Positions 27,566 through 36,443 of a DNA stretch of 64,000 nt are shown one piece after another. The translations under genes were made by a program, and so were the position numbers. Position 1 is the stretch's first letter; each line of letters opens with the position of its first letter. This stretch comes from Dokdonella_A sp051958935 (GTDB lineage: Bacteria > Pseudomonadota > Gammaproteobacteria > Xanthomonadales > Rhodanobacteraceae), in NCBI RefSeq assembly GCF_051958935.1, contig NZ_JBQCFP010000129.1, positions 4,343-68,342 of the forward strand, read 5' to 3'. Under the pieces are notes generated by a model. That model was given only the letters and a program-made list of their open reading frames with translations, had not been told where the DNA came from and made no database searches.

Positions 27566-29638
27566 TCACGCCGCGGCGTGGCTGAGGATCTTCTCCGGCT
27601 CCTGCAGGAAGTTGCCCTGCACGAAGTTGACGCCGCAGCTGAAGAGGATCGACATGCTCGCCGCGTCCTCGACGAACTCGGCCACCGTGAGCTTGCCTGC
27701 ATGGTGCGCCTGGTCGCAGATCTCCTTGATCTTCTCCTGGTTTTCCTTGTGCTTGGGCAGCTCAGCCATGAAATTGCGGTCGATCTTCAGGTAATTGACC
27801 GGGATGTGCTTGAGCAACTGGAAGGAATTGAGCCCCGAGCCGAACTGCTCGAGCGCGAAGCCGCAGTGGATCTGCTCGAGCCCCTTGGCGAATGCGCGCG
27901 CGGGCTTGAGGCTCGTCACGACCTTGCTTTCGGGCATCTCGAACACGAGCGAGTCGCCGCGCTGTCGCGCCGTCTTGAGCTGCTGCGCGACCCACGGCAA
28001 CAGGGTCTGGTCCTCGAGCGACTGCGGCGTGAGCTTCACGAAGAACGTGGTCTTGTGGCCGGAGCGTTCGCGCTCGGCGATCGCGCGGATCGCATTGGCG
28101 ATGACCCAGCGGTCGATCGCCGGCATGCGGCCGTTGCGTTCGGCGATCGGCAGGAACTGCGCCGGCGGGATCTCGCCCTTCGGCCCGGCCATGCGCAGCA
28201 GGATTTCGTAGTAGTCGCCTTCGGCGCCGTGCAGGCTGATGATCGGCTGGTAGTACAGCACGAAGCCGTTGTGCGCGAGCGCGTGGTCGATCGCCTCGAG
28301 CCAGCGCCGCGTGCTCTCGACCGCGGCCTTATCCTGCTCGGACGGGTCGGTGACGTTGAGGCGGTTGCCGCCTTCGTTCTGCGACGAGCGCAACGCGGTC
28401 ATCGCGCTGTTGAGCACGGTCGCCGCGTTCGCATTCTTCTCGCCGAGCAGGGCACCGCCGATGCTCACGGTCAGGCTGATCGACTGCTTGCCCACTTCGA
28501 AGATCTTCTCGCCGAAGGCGTTGCGCAGCTTCTCGCCGAGCTTGCGCGTCGCTTCGGCATCGTGCGCGGGAAGCAGCAGGCCGAAGGTGTGTTCGGACAC
28601 GCGCCCGGCGACGAGGTCCTCACCGGCATGCCGGCGCAGCATCGTTGCCATGTCGCCCAGGAGCACGTCGGCATTGCCGAGGCCGACCGTGTCGAGGACC
28701 TGCTTGAAGTTGTCGGGCTCGAGCAGCAGCAGCGCCTGGTCGGCCTTGCCGTTCGCGGCTTTGGCGACCGCTTCCTCGAGCTGGGTCATGAGGTACTGGC
28801 GGTTGTACAGGTCGGTGACGAGGTCCTTCTGGCGCATCGCCTCCAGTTCCTGCGTCAGGTTCGGATCGACCGTCTGCAGGCGGAACGTGATCTGCTGGCA
28901 GGGCTCGCCTTCGTAACTGGCCTCGGTGAATTCCATCGTCGCGTCGAAGGTCGAACCGTCCGAGCGCTGCGCCTTGAGATTGAGGCGCTGCGGCGGCTTC
29001 TCGCCCTTGGACAGGCGCTTGAGCAGCGACTTGAAATCGTCGGCGTCCTGCGAGGCGATCATGTCGAGGATCGACATGCCTTCCACGTCCTCGAAATCGT
29101 CGAAGCCGAACATCTCGAGGTAGGCCTTGTTCGCGCGCACGTGCATGCCTTCGTGCACGAAGGCGATCGGATCGCGCGAGGAATCGAGCAGGGCCTCGCA
29201 GCGCCGCTCCGATTCGCGCAGCGACGCTTCGAGGCGGCGCACGTTGCGGCGCATCGTCAGCGCCTCGAACTCGCGCCGCACGATCATCTGTACGTGTTCG
29301 TGCGAGTCGCGCAGCATCATCGCGCGCGCGCCCTCGCGGAACGCCTTGACGATCGCCGCCTCGGTCACGCCGCGGCCACAGGCGATCAGCGTGATGTCGC
29401 GCCCGCCGCGCTCGGCCAGCTCGTGCACGCGCTGCAGCGGCAGGTCCTTGCAGCCGAGATCGGCAATGATGAGGTCCGGCGTCTGCTGTTCGAGCGCCGC
29501 CTCGAGTTCCGCCTCGCTGCTCGCCCGCGCCGGTCGCACGGCGATGCCGCCGTTGCGCAGGATGCTGATGGTCTGTTCGGCATCATCGACGGAATCGTCG
29601 ACGAGCAGCAGCTTGATGATGTTGTCGGCTCGGGTCAT
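27566..29638 (-). CDS. REC-PAS-GGDEF-EAL protein, FimX-like degenerate c-di-GMP receptor
   Basis: A 690-residue cytoplasmic signalling protein with the same order and length as Pseudomonas FimX. It has a receiver domain (about 8-125), a PAS domain (about 150-260), a GGDEF domain (about 285-425) and an EAL domain (about 445-690). Both output domains are degenerate. At the GGDEF position the sequence is VSEHTF, the EAL motif is EIL (YYEILLRM), and the DDFGTG metal loop is EQFGSG. It therefore likely binds c-di-GMP without making or cleaving it, to control type IV pili. I start it at the ATG at 29638 (MTRADNIIKLLLVDD); 19 extra codons upstream lack homology. Confidence 0.88.
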   Translation of the reverse strand: MTRADNIIKLLLVDDSVDDAEQTISILRNGGIAVRPARASSEAELEAALEQQTPDLIIADLGCKDLPLQRVHELAERGGRDITLIACGRGVTEAAIVKAFREGARAMMLRDSHEHVQMIVRREFEALTMRRNVRRLEASLRESERRCEALLDSSRDPIAFVHEGMHVRANKAYLEMFGFDDFEDVEGMSILDMIASQDADDFKSLLKRLSKGEKPPQRLNLKAQRSDGSTFDATMEFTEASYEGEPCQQITFRLQTVDPNLTQELEAMRQKDLVTDLYNRQYLMTQLEEAVAKAANGKADQALLLLEPDNFKQVLDTVGLGNADVLLGDMATMLRRHAGEDLVAGRVSEHTFGLLLPAHDAEATRKLGEKLRNAFGEKIFEVGKQSISLTVSIGGALLGEKNANAATVLNSAMTALRSSQNEGGNRLNVTDPSEQDKAAVESTRRWLEAIDHALAHNGFVLYYQPIISLHGAEGDYYEILLRMAGPKGEIPPAQFLPIAERNGRMPAIDRWVIANAIRAIAERERSGHKTTFFVKLTPQSLEDQTLLPWVAQQLKTARQRGDSLVFEMPESKVVTSLKPARAFAKGLEQIHCGFALEQFGSGLNSFQLLKHIPVNYLKIDRNFMAELPKHKENQEKIKEICDQAHHAGKLTVAEFVEDAASMSILFSCGVNFVQGNFLQEPEKILSHAAA

Positions 29639-29799
29639 CGGGGCGTGTATCGGGTGCGGCGGTGGTGGGGCCTGCCGGCTCCGCGCCAGGGGCACGCGTC
29701 GCGACGGAGTTCCGGAGGTGCGAGCCCACGGACGGCTGGGTGTTATTTACCGGATTCGGCTATTCATTTCCATGGGCCGTTCGCCTCCTTGCAACAGGC

Positions 29800-30804
<1,005 letters not shown>

Positions 30805-30947
30805 GGGCGGATACGTCCGATGCGTTCGCAGGAACCGGCCATTCTAACCGGTTTTGCCGAACGCCTTCCCCGACGATCGTGCCAGGTCCCGGCGGCCTCG
30901 CGTTCGGCGGTCCGGCGCCCCGACACCATCCAAGCAGGAGTTGACCC

Positions 30948-31514
30948 ATGGCCAGCTATGGCATGAACGACGTCAAGAACGGCCAGAAGATCATCGTCGA
31001 CGGCTATCCGTGCACGATCGTCGACACCGAATACGTGAAGCCGGGCAAGGGCCAGGCCTTCACGCGCGTCAAGTACCGCAACCTCAAGACCGGCCGCACG
31101 GTCGAAATGACGATGAAGTCGACCGACTCGGTCGAGGCCGCCGACGTGATGGACACGGACATGGAGTTCCTCTACGCCGACGGCGAGTTCTGGCACTTCA
31201 TGCATCCGGATACGCACGAGCAGATCGCCGCCGACAAGAGCGCGGTTGCTGATGCGTCGAAGTGGCTCAAGGGCAACGAGGTCTGCATCGTCACGCTGTG
31301 GAATGGCGCGCCGCTGACGGTGACGCCGCCGGTGTTCGTCGAGCTCGAGATCACCGAAACCGACCCGGGCGTGCGCGGCGACACCTCGGGCGGTGGCGGC
31401 AAGCCGGCCACGCTCGAAACCGGCGCGGTCGTGCGCGTACCCCTGTTCGTCGGCCAGGGCGAGAAGATCAAGGTCGACACGCGCACCGGCGAGTACATGT
31501 CGCGCGTGAAGTGA
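30948..31514 (+). CDS. efp: elongation factor P
   Basis: Translation factor that rescues ribosomes stalled at polyproline. It has 188 residues with three beta-barrel domains. The modified lysine is Lys34 in VKPGKGQAFTRVKYRN, the residue beta-lysylated by EpmA with EpmB product. The C-terminal signature TRTGEYMSRVK is intact. It is divergent from epmB, supporting a lysine-type rather than rhamnose-type modification. A repeat of the GAGGGCTGAGGG family begins at the stop codon. Confidence 0.97.
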   Translation: MASYGMNDVKNGQKIIVDGYPCTIVDTEYVKPGKGQAFTRVKYRNLKTGRTVEMTMKSTDSVEAADVMDTDMEFLYADGEFWHFMHPDTHEQIAADKSAVADASKWLKGNEVCIVTLWNGAPLTVTPPVFVELEITETDPGVRGDTSGGGGKPATLETGAVVRVPLFVGQGEKIKVDTRTGEYMSRVK

Positions 31515-31593
31515 AGCGAGGGCTGAGGGCCGGAAAGCAGGCTTGCTCATGCCCGATGTGCTTCTCAGCCCCAGGCCCTCAGCCGTCAGCCCC
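31513..31593. repeat. dispersed repeat of the GAGGGCTGAGGG family, copy 1
   Basis: GCGAGGGCTGAGGGCC (from about 31516) and the inverted GGCCCTCAGCC plus GTCAGCCCC (31573-31592) can form an imperfect hairpin across the whole efp to mtaD gap. The left arm is near-identical to 60401-60420. It probably ends or attenuates efp transcription. Confidence 0.6.
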
Positions 31594-32907
31594 ATGCAGT
31601 CCATCGACCTCCTCATCGAAGCCCGCTGGGTCGTGCCGGTCCAGCCCCACGGCGTCGTGCTCGAGCACCATGCGGTCGCAGTCGATGCGGGCCGGATCGT
31701 CGCACTGCTGCCGATCGCCGAGGCGCGCACGCGCCACGCGGCGCGCGAAGTCGTCGTGCTCGACGAACACGCGCTGATACCCGGCCTCGTCAACGCGCAC
31801 ACGCACAACCCGATGACGCTCATGCGCGGGCTCGCCGACGACCTGCCGCTGATGCGCTGGCTGCAAGAACACATCTGGCCGGCCGAAGCGAAGGCGATCG
31901 GCCCCGAATTCGTCCGCGACGGCATCGAGCTCGCGGTCGCCGAGATGCTGCGCGGCGGTACCACCTGCTGCAACGAGAACTACTTCTTCCCCGACGTGCA
32001 GGCGGCGACCTATCGCCGGCTCGGCTTCCGCGCGATGGTGGGCCTGCCGATCATCGAATTCCCGAGTGCATGGGCCGCGACGCGCGACGAGTACTTCGAC
32101 CGCGGCCTCGCCGTGCACGACGAATTCCGCGGCGAGCCGCTGCTCGGCACGAGTTTCGCGCCGCACGCGCCGTACACCGTCTCGGACGAAAGCTTCGAGC
32201 GCATCCGGTTGCTGTCCGATCAGCTCGACGTGCCGGTGCACCTGCACCTTCACGAAACCGCGTACGAGGTCGACGAGGCCAAGCGCGAGCGTGGCGCGCG
32301 CCCGTTCGCGCGCATGCAGGCGCTCGGCATCGTCAACGACCACCTCATCGCCGTGCACATGACCCAGCTCACCGACGCCGAGATCGCCGAGTGCGCCGAA
32401 TCCGGCGTCGCGGTCGTGCACTGCCCGGAATCGAACCTCAAGCTCGCCTCGGGCTTCTGCCCGGCCGAGAAGCTGCGCCGCGCCGGCGTGAAGCTCGCGA
32501 TCGGTACCGACGGCTGCGCGAGCAACAACGACCTCGACATGTTCGGCGAGATGCGCTCCGCCGCGCTGCTCGCCAAGGCGGTCGCCGAAAACGCGAGCGC
32601 GCTCGATGCCGCCAGCGCGTTGCGCGCGGCGACGCTGGGCGGCGCGCTCGCGCTCGGCTGGGGCGAGCGCATCGGCAGCATCGAGGCCGGCAAGCAGGCC
32701 GACCTTGCCGCGGTGCGCCTCGACGACATCGAGACGCAGCCGCTCTACAACGTCGTCTCGCAGCTCGTCTATGCGACCGGGCGTCAGCAGGTCAGCGACG
32801 TCTGGATCGCCGGCGCGCGCAAGCTGCGCGAACGCGTGCTGCCCGACATCGACCTCGGCGAAGTGCGCGAGAAGGCGCGGCGCTGGCGCGAGCGGCTGGC
32901 GGGCTGA
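31594..32907 (+). CDS. mtaD: 5-methylthioadenosine/S-adenosylhomocysteine deaminase (TRZ/ATZ amidohydrolase)
   Basis: Metal-dependent amidohydrolase of 437 residues, likely deaminating methylthioadenosine or S-adenosylhomocysteine. It has the metal motif NAHTHNPMTLMRG, the substrate region WLQEHIWPAEA, HLHLHETAYEV, and GTDGCASNNDLDMF with the catalytic aspartate. ATG at 31594 (MQSIDLLIEARWV). The frame extends 17 codons upstream through the repeat and was not used. The order mtaD-ubiG-mupP matches the PA3170-PA3172 region of Pseudomonas. Confidence 0.9.
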   Translation: MQSIDLLIEARWVVPVQPHGVVLEHHAVAVDAGRIVALLPIAEARTRHAAREVVVLDEHALIPGLVNAHTHNPMTLMRGLADDLPLMRWLQEHIWPAEAKAIGPEFVRDGIELAVAEMLRGGTTCCNENYFFPDVQAATYRRLGFRAMVGLPIIEFPSAWAATRDEYFDRGLAVHDEFRGEPLLGTSFAPHAPYTVSDESFERIRLLSDQLDVPVHLHLHETAYEVDEAKRERGARPFARMQALGIVNDHLIAVHMTQLTDAEIAECAESGVAVVHCPESNLKLASGFCPAEKLRRAGVKLAIGTDGCASNNDLDMFGEMRSAALLAKAVAENASALDAASALRAATLGGALALGWGERIGSIEAGKQADLAAVRLDDIETQPLYNVVSQLVYATGRQQVSDVWIAGARKLRERVLPDIDLGEVREKARRWRERLAG

Positions 32908-32985
32908 AATGGAGTTCGTCCGAGCATCGCGGCCTCGACCGGGCCAGTGCATGATGGCGCCCATGTTCGAATCGCGAATGCAACC

Positions 32986-33690
32986 ATGACCTCGACCAAC
33001 GTCGATCGCGGCGAAACCGCGAAATTCGATCGCCTCGCCTCGCGCTGGTGGGACCCCGACGGGGAATCGCGACCGCTGCACGACCTCAATCCCGTGCGCC
33101 TCGCCTATGTCGCCCAACGCGTCACGCTGCGCAACGCACGCGCGCTCGATGTCGGCTGCGGCGGCGGCCTGCTCAGCGAAGCGCTCGCACGCGCTGGCGC
33201 GGACGTGACCGCCATCGACCTCGCGCCCGCCGTGCTCGACGTCGCGCGCCTGCACCTGCACGAAAGCGGCGTCGAGGTCGACTACCGCGAGATCGCGGTC
33301 GAGGCGCTCGCGGCGGACATGCCGGGCGCGTTCCATGTCGTCACTTGCATGGAGATGCTCGAGCACGTGCCCGACCCGGCCAGCGTGATCCGCGCCTGCG
33401 CGACCCTGCTCGCGCCCGGCGGCAAGCTGTTCCTTTCCACGCTCAACCGCACCCCGCTCGCATTCGGCGCCGCGATCCTCGGCGCGGAATACCTGCTGCA
33501 CCTGCTGCCGCGCGGAACCCACCAGTACGGGCAATTCCTCAAACCCAGCGAGATCGCCGCGGAGCTTCGCGCAAGCGGCCTCGTGCTCGAGGATCTTTCC
33601 GGGCTCGCCTACAACCCGATCACGCGGCGCGCGTGGCTCACCGCGAACGTCGCGGTGAACTATCTCGCCTGCGCGACCAAGACCGCGTGA
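32986..33690 (+). CDS. ubiG: ubiquinone O-methyltransferase
   Basis: SAM-dependent O-methyltransferase acting twice in ubiquinone synthesis. It has 234 residues, the usual size. Motifs are FDRLASRWWDPDGESRPLH at the N-terminus, SAM motif I DVGCGGGLLSEALA, and CMEMLEHVPDP. LPRGTHQYGQFLKPSE and GLAYNPITRRAW are diagnostic for UbiG. ATG at 32986 was chosen over one 39 bp upstream on homology. Its stop overlaps the next start by 4 nt as GTGA. Confidence 0.96.
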   Translation: MTSTNVDRGETAKFDRLASRWWDPDGESRPLHDLNPVRLAYVAQRVTLRNARALDVGCGGGLLSEALARAGADVTAIDLAPAVLDVARLHLHESGVEVDYREIAVEALAADMPGAFHVVTCMEMLEHVPDPASVIRACATLLAPGGKLFLSTLNRTPLAFGAAILGAEYLLHLLPRGTHQYGQFLKPSEIAAELRASGLVLEDLSGLAYNPITRRAWLTANVAVNYLACATKTA

Positions 33691-34349
33691 GCGCCGTGGT
33701 ACCCGGCGCGCTGTTCTTCGACCTCGACGGCACCCTCGTCGACTCCGCGCCCGACCTCGTCGCCGCGGTCGAAGCGTTGTGCGCCGAACTCGGCGCACCG
33801 CCGCCGGATGCGCAGGCGGTGCGCCGCGTCGTCTCCGCGGGCGGCCGCGCGATGCTGCGCCAGGGCCTGCCCGGCGCCGACGACGCGATGATCGACCAGT
33901 GGCTGCCGCGTTTCCTCGACATCTACTCGGTGGCGATGACCGTGCATACGCGCCTCTACGACGGCGTCGCCGACGTGCTCGACCGGCTCGAGGCGCGCGG
34001 CATCACCTGGGGCATCGTCACCAACAAGCCGGGCTGGCTCGCGCGGCCGATGCTCGAGCAGATGCAGTTCCATCGCGGTGCAGCCGCGCTCGTCACCGGC
34101 GACTGCCTGCCGGTGCGCAAACCCGACCCTGCGCCCGTGCTGTTCGCCTGCGAGCAGGCCGGCATCGATCCGGCCAGGGCGGTCATGATCGGCGACGACC
34201 TGCGCGACGTGCTCGCCGGACGCGCCGCGGGCGCGCGCACGGTCGCCGCCGCGTGGGGCTATCTCGACGGCGGCGACCCGCATGCCTGGGGTGCCGACCT
34301 CGTCGTCGATCGGCCCTCCGGCCTGCTGGACGCGCTCGGCATCGGCTGA
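33687..34349 (+). CDS. HAD hydrolase, MupP/Gph-like phosphatase
   Basis: HAD-superfamily phosphatase of 220 residues starting at a GTG (VSAVVPGALFF) that overlaps the ubiG stop. It has catalytic FDLDGTLVDSAPDL, motif II VTNKPGWLA, and motif IV MIGDDLRDVLAGRAAG with the lysine in RKPDPAPVLFAC. It could be phosphoglycolate phosphatase. Directly after ubiG, however, the Pseudomonas gene is MupP, the N-acetylmuramate 6-phosphate phosphatase of cell-wall recycling, and I favour that. Confidence 0.85.
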   Translation: MSAVVPGALFFDLDGTLVDSAPDLVAAVEALCAELGAPPPDAQAVRRVVSAGGRAMLRQGLPGADDAMIDQWLPRFLDIYSVAMTVHTRLYDGVADVLDRLEARGITWGIVTNKPGWLARPMLEQMQFHRGAAALVTGDCLPVRKPDPAPVLFACEQAGIDPARAVMIGDDLRDVLAGRAAGARTVAAAWGYLDGGDPHAWGADLVVDRPSGLLDALGIG

Positions 34350-35182
34350 TGAACGACGCCCTCCACGAAGTACCGCTCGCGAGCTTCGAGGCGAAGTGGG
34401 CAGGCGCGCATCCGGAGTTCCGGCTCGCGCTCGGCTTCGTGCCGGCGCCGTTGCGAGCGGCGTATGCGGCGTTCGCCTGCATCGGCTACGAGATCGAGCA
34501 CGCCGCGTTCGGCATTCGCGAGGCGCAACCGGCCGCGCTCAAGCTGCAATGGTGGGCCGAGGAATTCACGCGCATGCGCGAGGGCAGTGCACGCCATCCG
34601 CTCACGCACGCGCTCGCCACCCGGCCGGGCGGCATCGCGGTGCCGCTCGCGCAATGGCACGCGGTCGTCGTCGGCGCGTTCGCGCAGCGCGACCCCGAAC
34701 CCGCGGCGGACGCGGCCGCGCTGCTCGACGGTTACGCGGCGCTGTACCACCCGCTCGCCGCGCTCGAGGCGGCCCTGTTCCCGCCACTCGATGCGGCGAC
34801 GATCGCGCGCGTGCGCGCCAATTCGCGCGCGGTGCGCGAGGCGGCGACGCTCGCCGATGCGCTGCGCGACGGGCGCCTGCCACTGCCGCTCGACCTGCTC
34901 GCGCGGCACCGGCTCGCGCGCGGCGATCTCGCCCACCCATCGCCCGCCCAGGCCGCGGCGTTGCGCGACTGGCTCGAGGTCCTGCGCGGGCGATACGCGT
35001 CGCTCGATGCGACCAGCAGCGGGCCGCTCGCCGCGGCGGGCGCGAGTGCCGATCGCTGGCGCCTCCGGGCCGCGGCCAGGGCCGAGGATCCGCTCGCCGT
35101 GCTGCAGGCGGGCACGACGCGGCTGCCGCTGCGCGCGTCGTGGGCGGCTTGGCTGGCCGGGCGCCGCTTCGCGCGCGCGTAG
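34349..35182 (+). CDS. squalene/phytoene synthase-like protein, probably non-catalytic
   Basis: A 277-residue helical protein of the squalene/phytoene synthase superfamily (IGYEIEHAAFGIRE, ALKLQWWAEEF, RHPLTHALA, DGRLPLPLDLLARH). The aspartate-rich DxxxD motifs needed for prenyl diphosphate binding are missing, so it resembles NDUFAF6-type members rather than true synthases. The ATG overlaps the previous stop by 1 nt (TGATG), giving coupling with the mtaD-ubiG-mupP operon. The role is unknown. Confidence 0.8.
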   Translation: MNDALHEVPLASFEAKWAGAHPEFRLALGFVPAPLRAAYAAFACIGYEIEHAAFGIREAQPAALKLQWWAEEFTRMREGSARHPLTHALATRPGGIAVPLAQWHAVVVGAFAQRDPEPAADAAALLDGYAALYHPLAALEAALFPPLDAATIARVRANSRAVREAATLADALRDGRLPLPLDLLARHRLARGDLAHPSPAQAAALRDWLEVLRGRYASLDATSSGPLAAAGASADRWRLRAAARAEDPLAVLQAGTTRLPLRASWAAWLAGRRFARA

Positions 35183-35279
35183 GCCGCCCCCGGCCGGCGC
35201 GCCGCCGGCCTGCGGTAAACTGTTGAACCCGCGCTGCGCGGCCACCATGTGTGACCCGCACCGCCCGCAGGAAATCCCA

Positions 35280-36224
35280 GTGTCCTCACCGACGAGCCCG
35301 CAGCGCCTGTTGCCCGACATTGCCACCGAAGCGCAGGCCGGCCACGCCGGCGCGCTCGACGGCGTCGGCATGCAGCGCATCGAAATGCCGGTGCTGCTGC
35401 TCGGGGCGGACGGGCACGCGCAGCGCGTCAGCGCGCGCGTCGACGCGTTCGTGAACCTCGCGCGCGAGGACGCCCGCGGCATCCACATGTCGCGGCTGTA
35501 CCTGCACCTCGATCGCCACCTTTCGGCGGAGCCGCTGACACCGGCGAGCCTGCGCCGCCTGTTGCGCGACTTCCTCGAATCGCATGCGGGCCTCGCCGAT
35601 CGCGCCTGGGTGCGCGTGCGATACGACCATCTCGTGCGCCGCTCCGCGCTCGCGAGCGCGCACAGCGGCTGGCGCGCGTACCCGGTCGAACTCAGGGCGT
35701 CCCTGCACGCCGGCGAGTTCACGCTCGAGCTCGGCCTCGAGGTGCAGTATTCGAGCACGTGCCCGGCCTCGGCGGCACTCGCGCGCCAGCTCATCCAGGA
35801 CCGCTTCGCCGCCGATTTCGACGGACACGGGCCATTGCAGCGCGATTCCGTGCTCGCCTGGCTCGGTCGCACGGAAGGCATCGTCGCGACGCCGCACAGC
35901 CAGCGCAGCGCCGCGACGTTGCGCCTGCGCCTCGCGCCCGGCTTCGAAACTCCAGTCGAGGATCTCATCGACAGCGTCGAGCACGCGCTGCAGACGCCGG
36001 TGCAGACCGCGGTGAAGCGCGAGGACGAACAGGCATTCGCACTCGCCAACGGCCAGAACCTCATGTTCTGCGAGGACGCCGCGCGGCGCATCCGTCGCGT
36101 GCTCGACGCCGACGAACGCATCGCCGACTTCTGGCTGCGCGCCGAACACTACGAAAGCCTCCACCCGCACGACGCCGTCGCGATCGCGACCAAGGGCGTC
36201 CCCGGCGGCTACGCCGCTTCGTAG
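35280..36224 (+). CDS. folE2: GTP cyclohydrolase FolE2 (type IB)
   Basis: Metal-dependent GTP cyclohydrolase that starts folate synthesis, the zinc-independent alternative to FolE. It has 314 residues. Motifs are GIHMSRLYLHLD, the catalytic cysteine in YSSTCPASAAL at about residue 161, EGIVATPHSQRSAA, and the C-terminal FWLRAEHYESLHPHDAVAIA. I chose the GTG at 35280 because AGGAAA is placed 8 nt upstream; an in-frame ATG at 35247 would add 11 residues. No Zur box is recognised upstream. A 165-bp inverted repeat follows. Confidence 0.93.
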   Translation: MSSPTSPQRLLPDIATEAQAGHAGALDGVGMQRIEMPVLLLGADGHAQRVSARVDAFVNLAREDARGIHMSRLYLHLDRHLSAEPLTPASLRRLLRDFLESHAGLADRAWVRVRYDHLVRRSALASAHSGWRAYPVELRASLHAGEFTLELGLEVQYSSTCPASAALARQLIQDRFAADFDGHGPLQRDSVLAWLGRTEGIVATPHSQRSAATLRLRLAPGFETPVEDLIDSVEHALQTPVQTAVKREDEQAFALANGQNLMFCEDAARRIRRVLDADERIADFWLRAEHYESLHPHDAVAIATKGVPGGYAAS

Positions 36225-36244
36225 ACCGTCGGGTGGGAACGGCA

Positions 36245-36409
36245 GCAAAAGCCTGAAACACGAAGGACACGAAAGAAGAGAGCCGAAGGGCGATCGGGCC
36301 TTTCCCCGCAGCATGGCATTTGCGTCGGTCGGTGCGAAGGGTAACGGCGTGCGGGCCTTGACGAAGAAGCTGCTGCTTCTCTTCGTGTGCTTCGTGTTTC
36401 AGGTTTTGC
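36245..36409. repeat. 165-bp element with ~35-bp inverted arms
   Basis: The left arm (36245-36280; GCAAAAGCCTGAAACACGAA, then GGACACGAAAGAAGAG) and the right arm (36376-36409; CTTCTCTTCGTGTGCTTCG, then TGTTTCAGGTTTTGC) are imperfect inverted repeats with about 95 bp between. The element fills most of the gap between the convergent folE2 and dxs genes. It has no coding potential beyond shadow frames. It may be a MITE and can form a long hairpin that would stop transcription from both sides. Confidence 0.75.
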
Positions 36410-36443
36410 TTGCTTCGCTTTCCACGCGTGCTCGCGACGCCCG

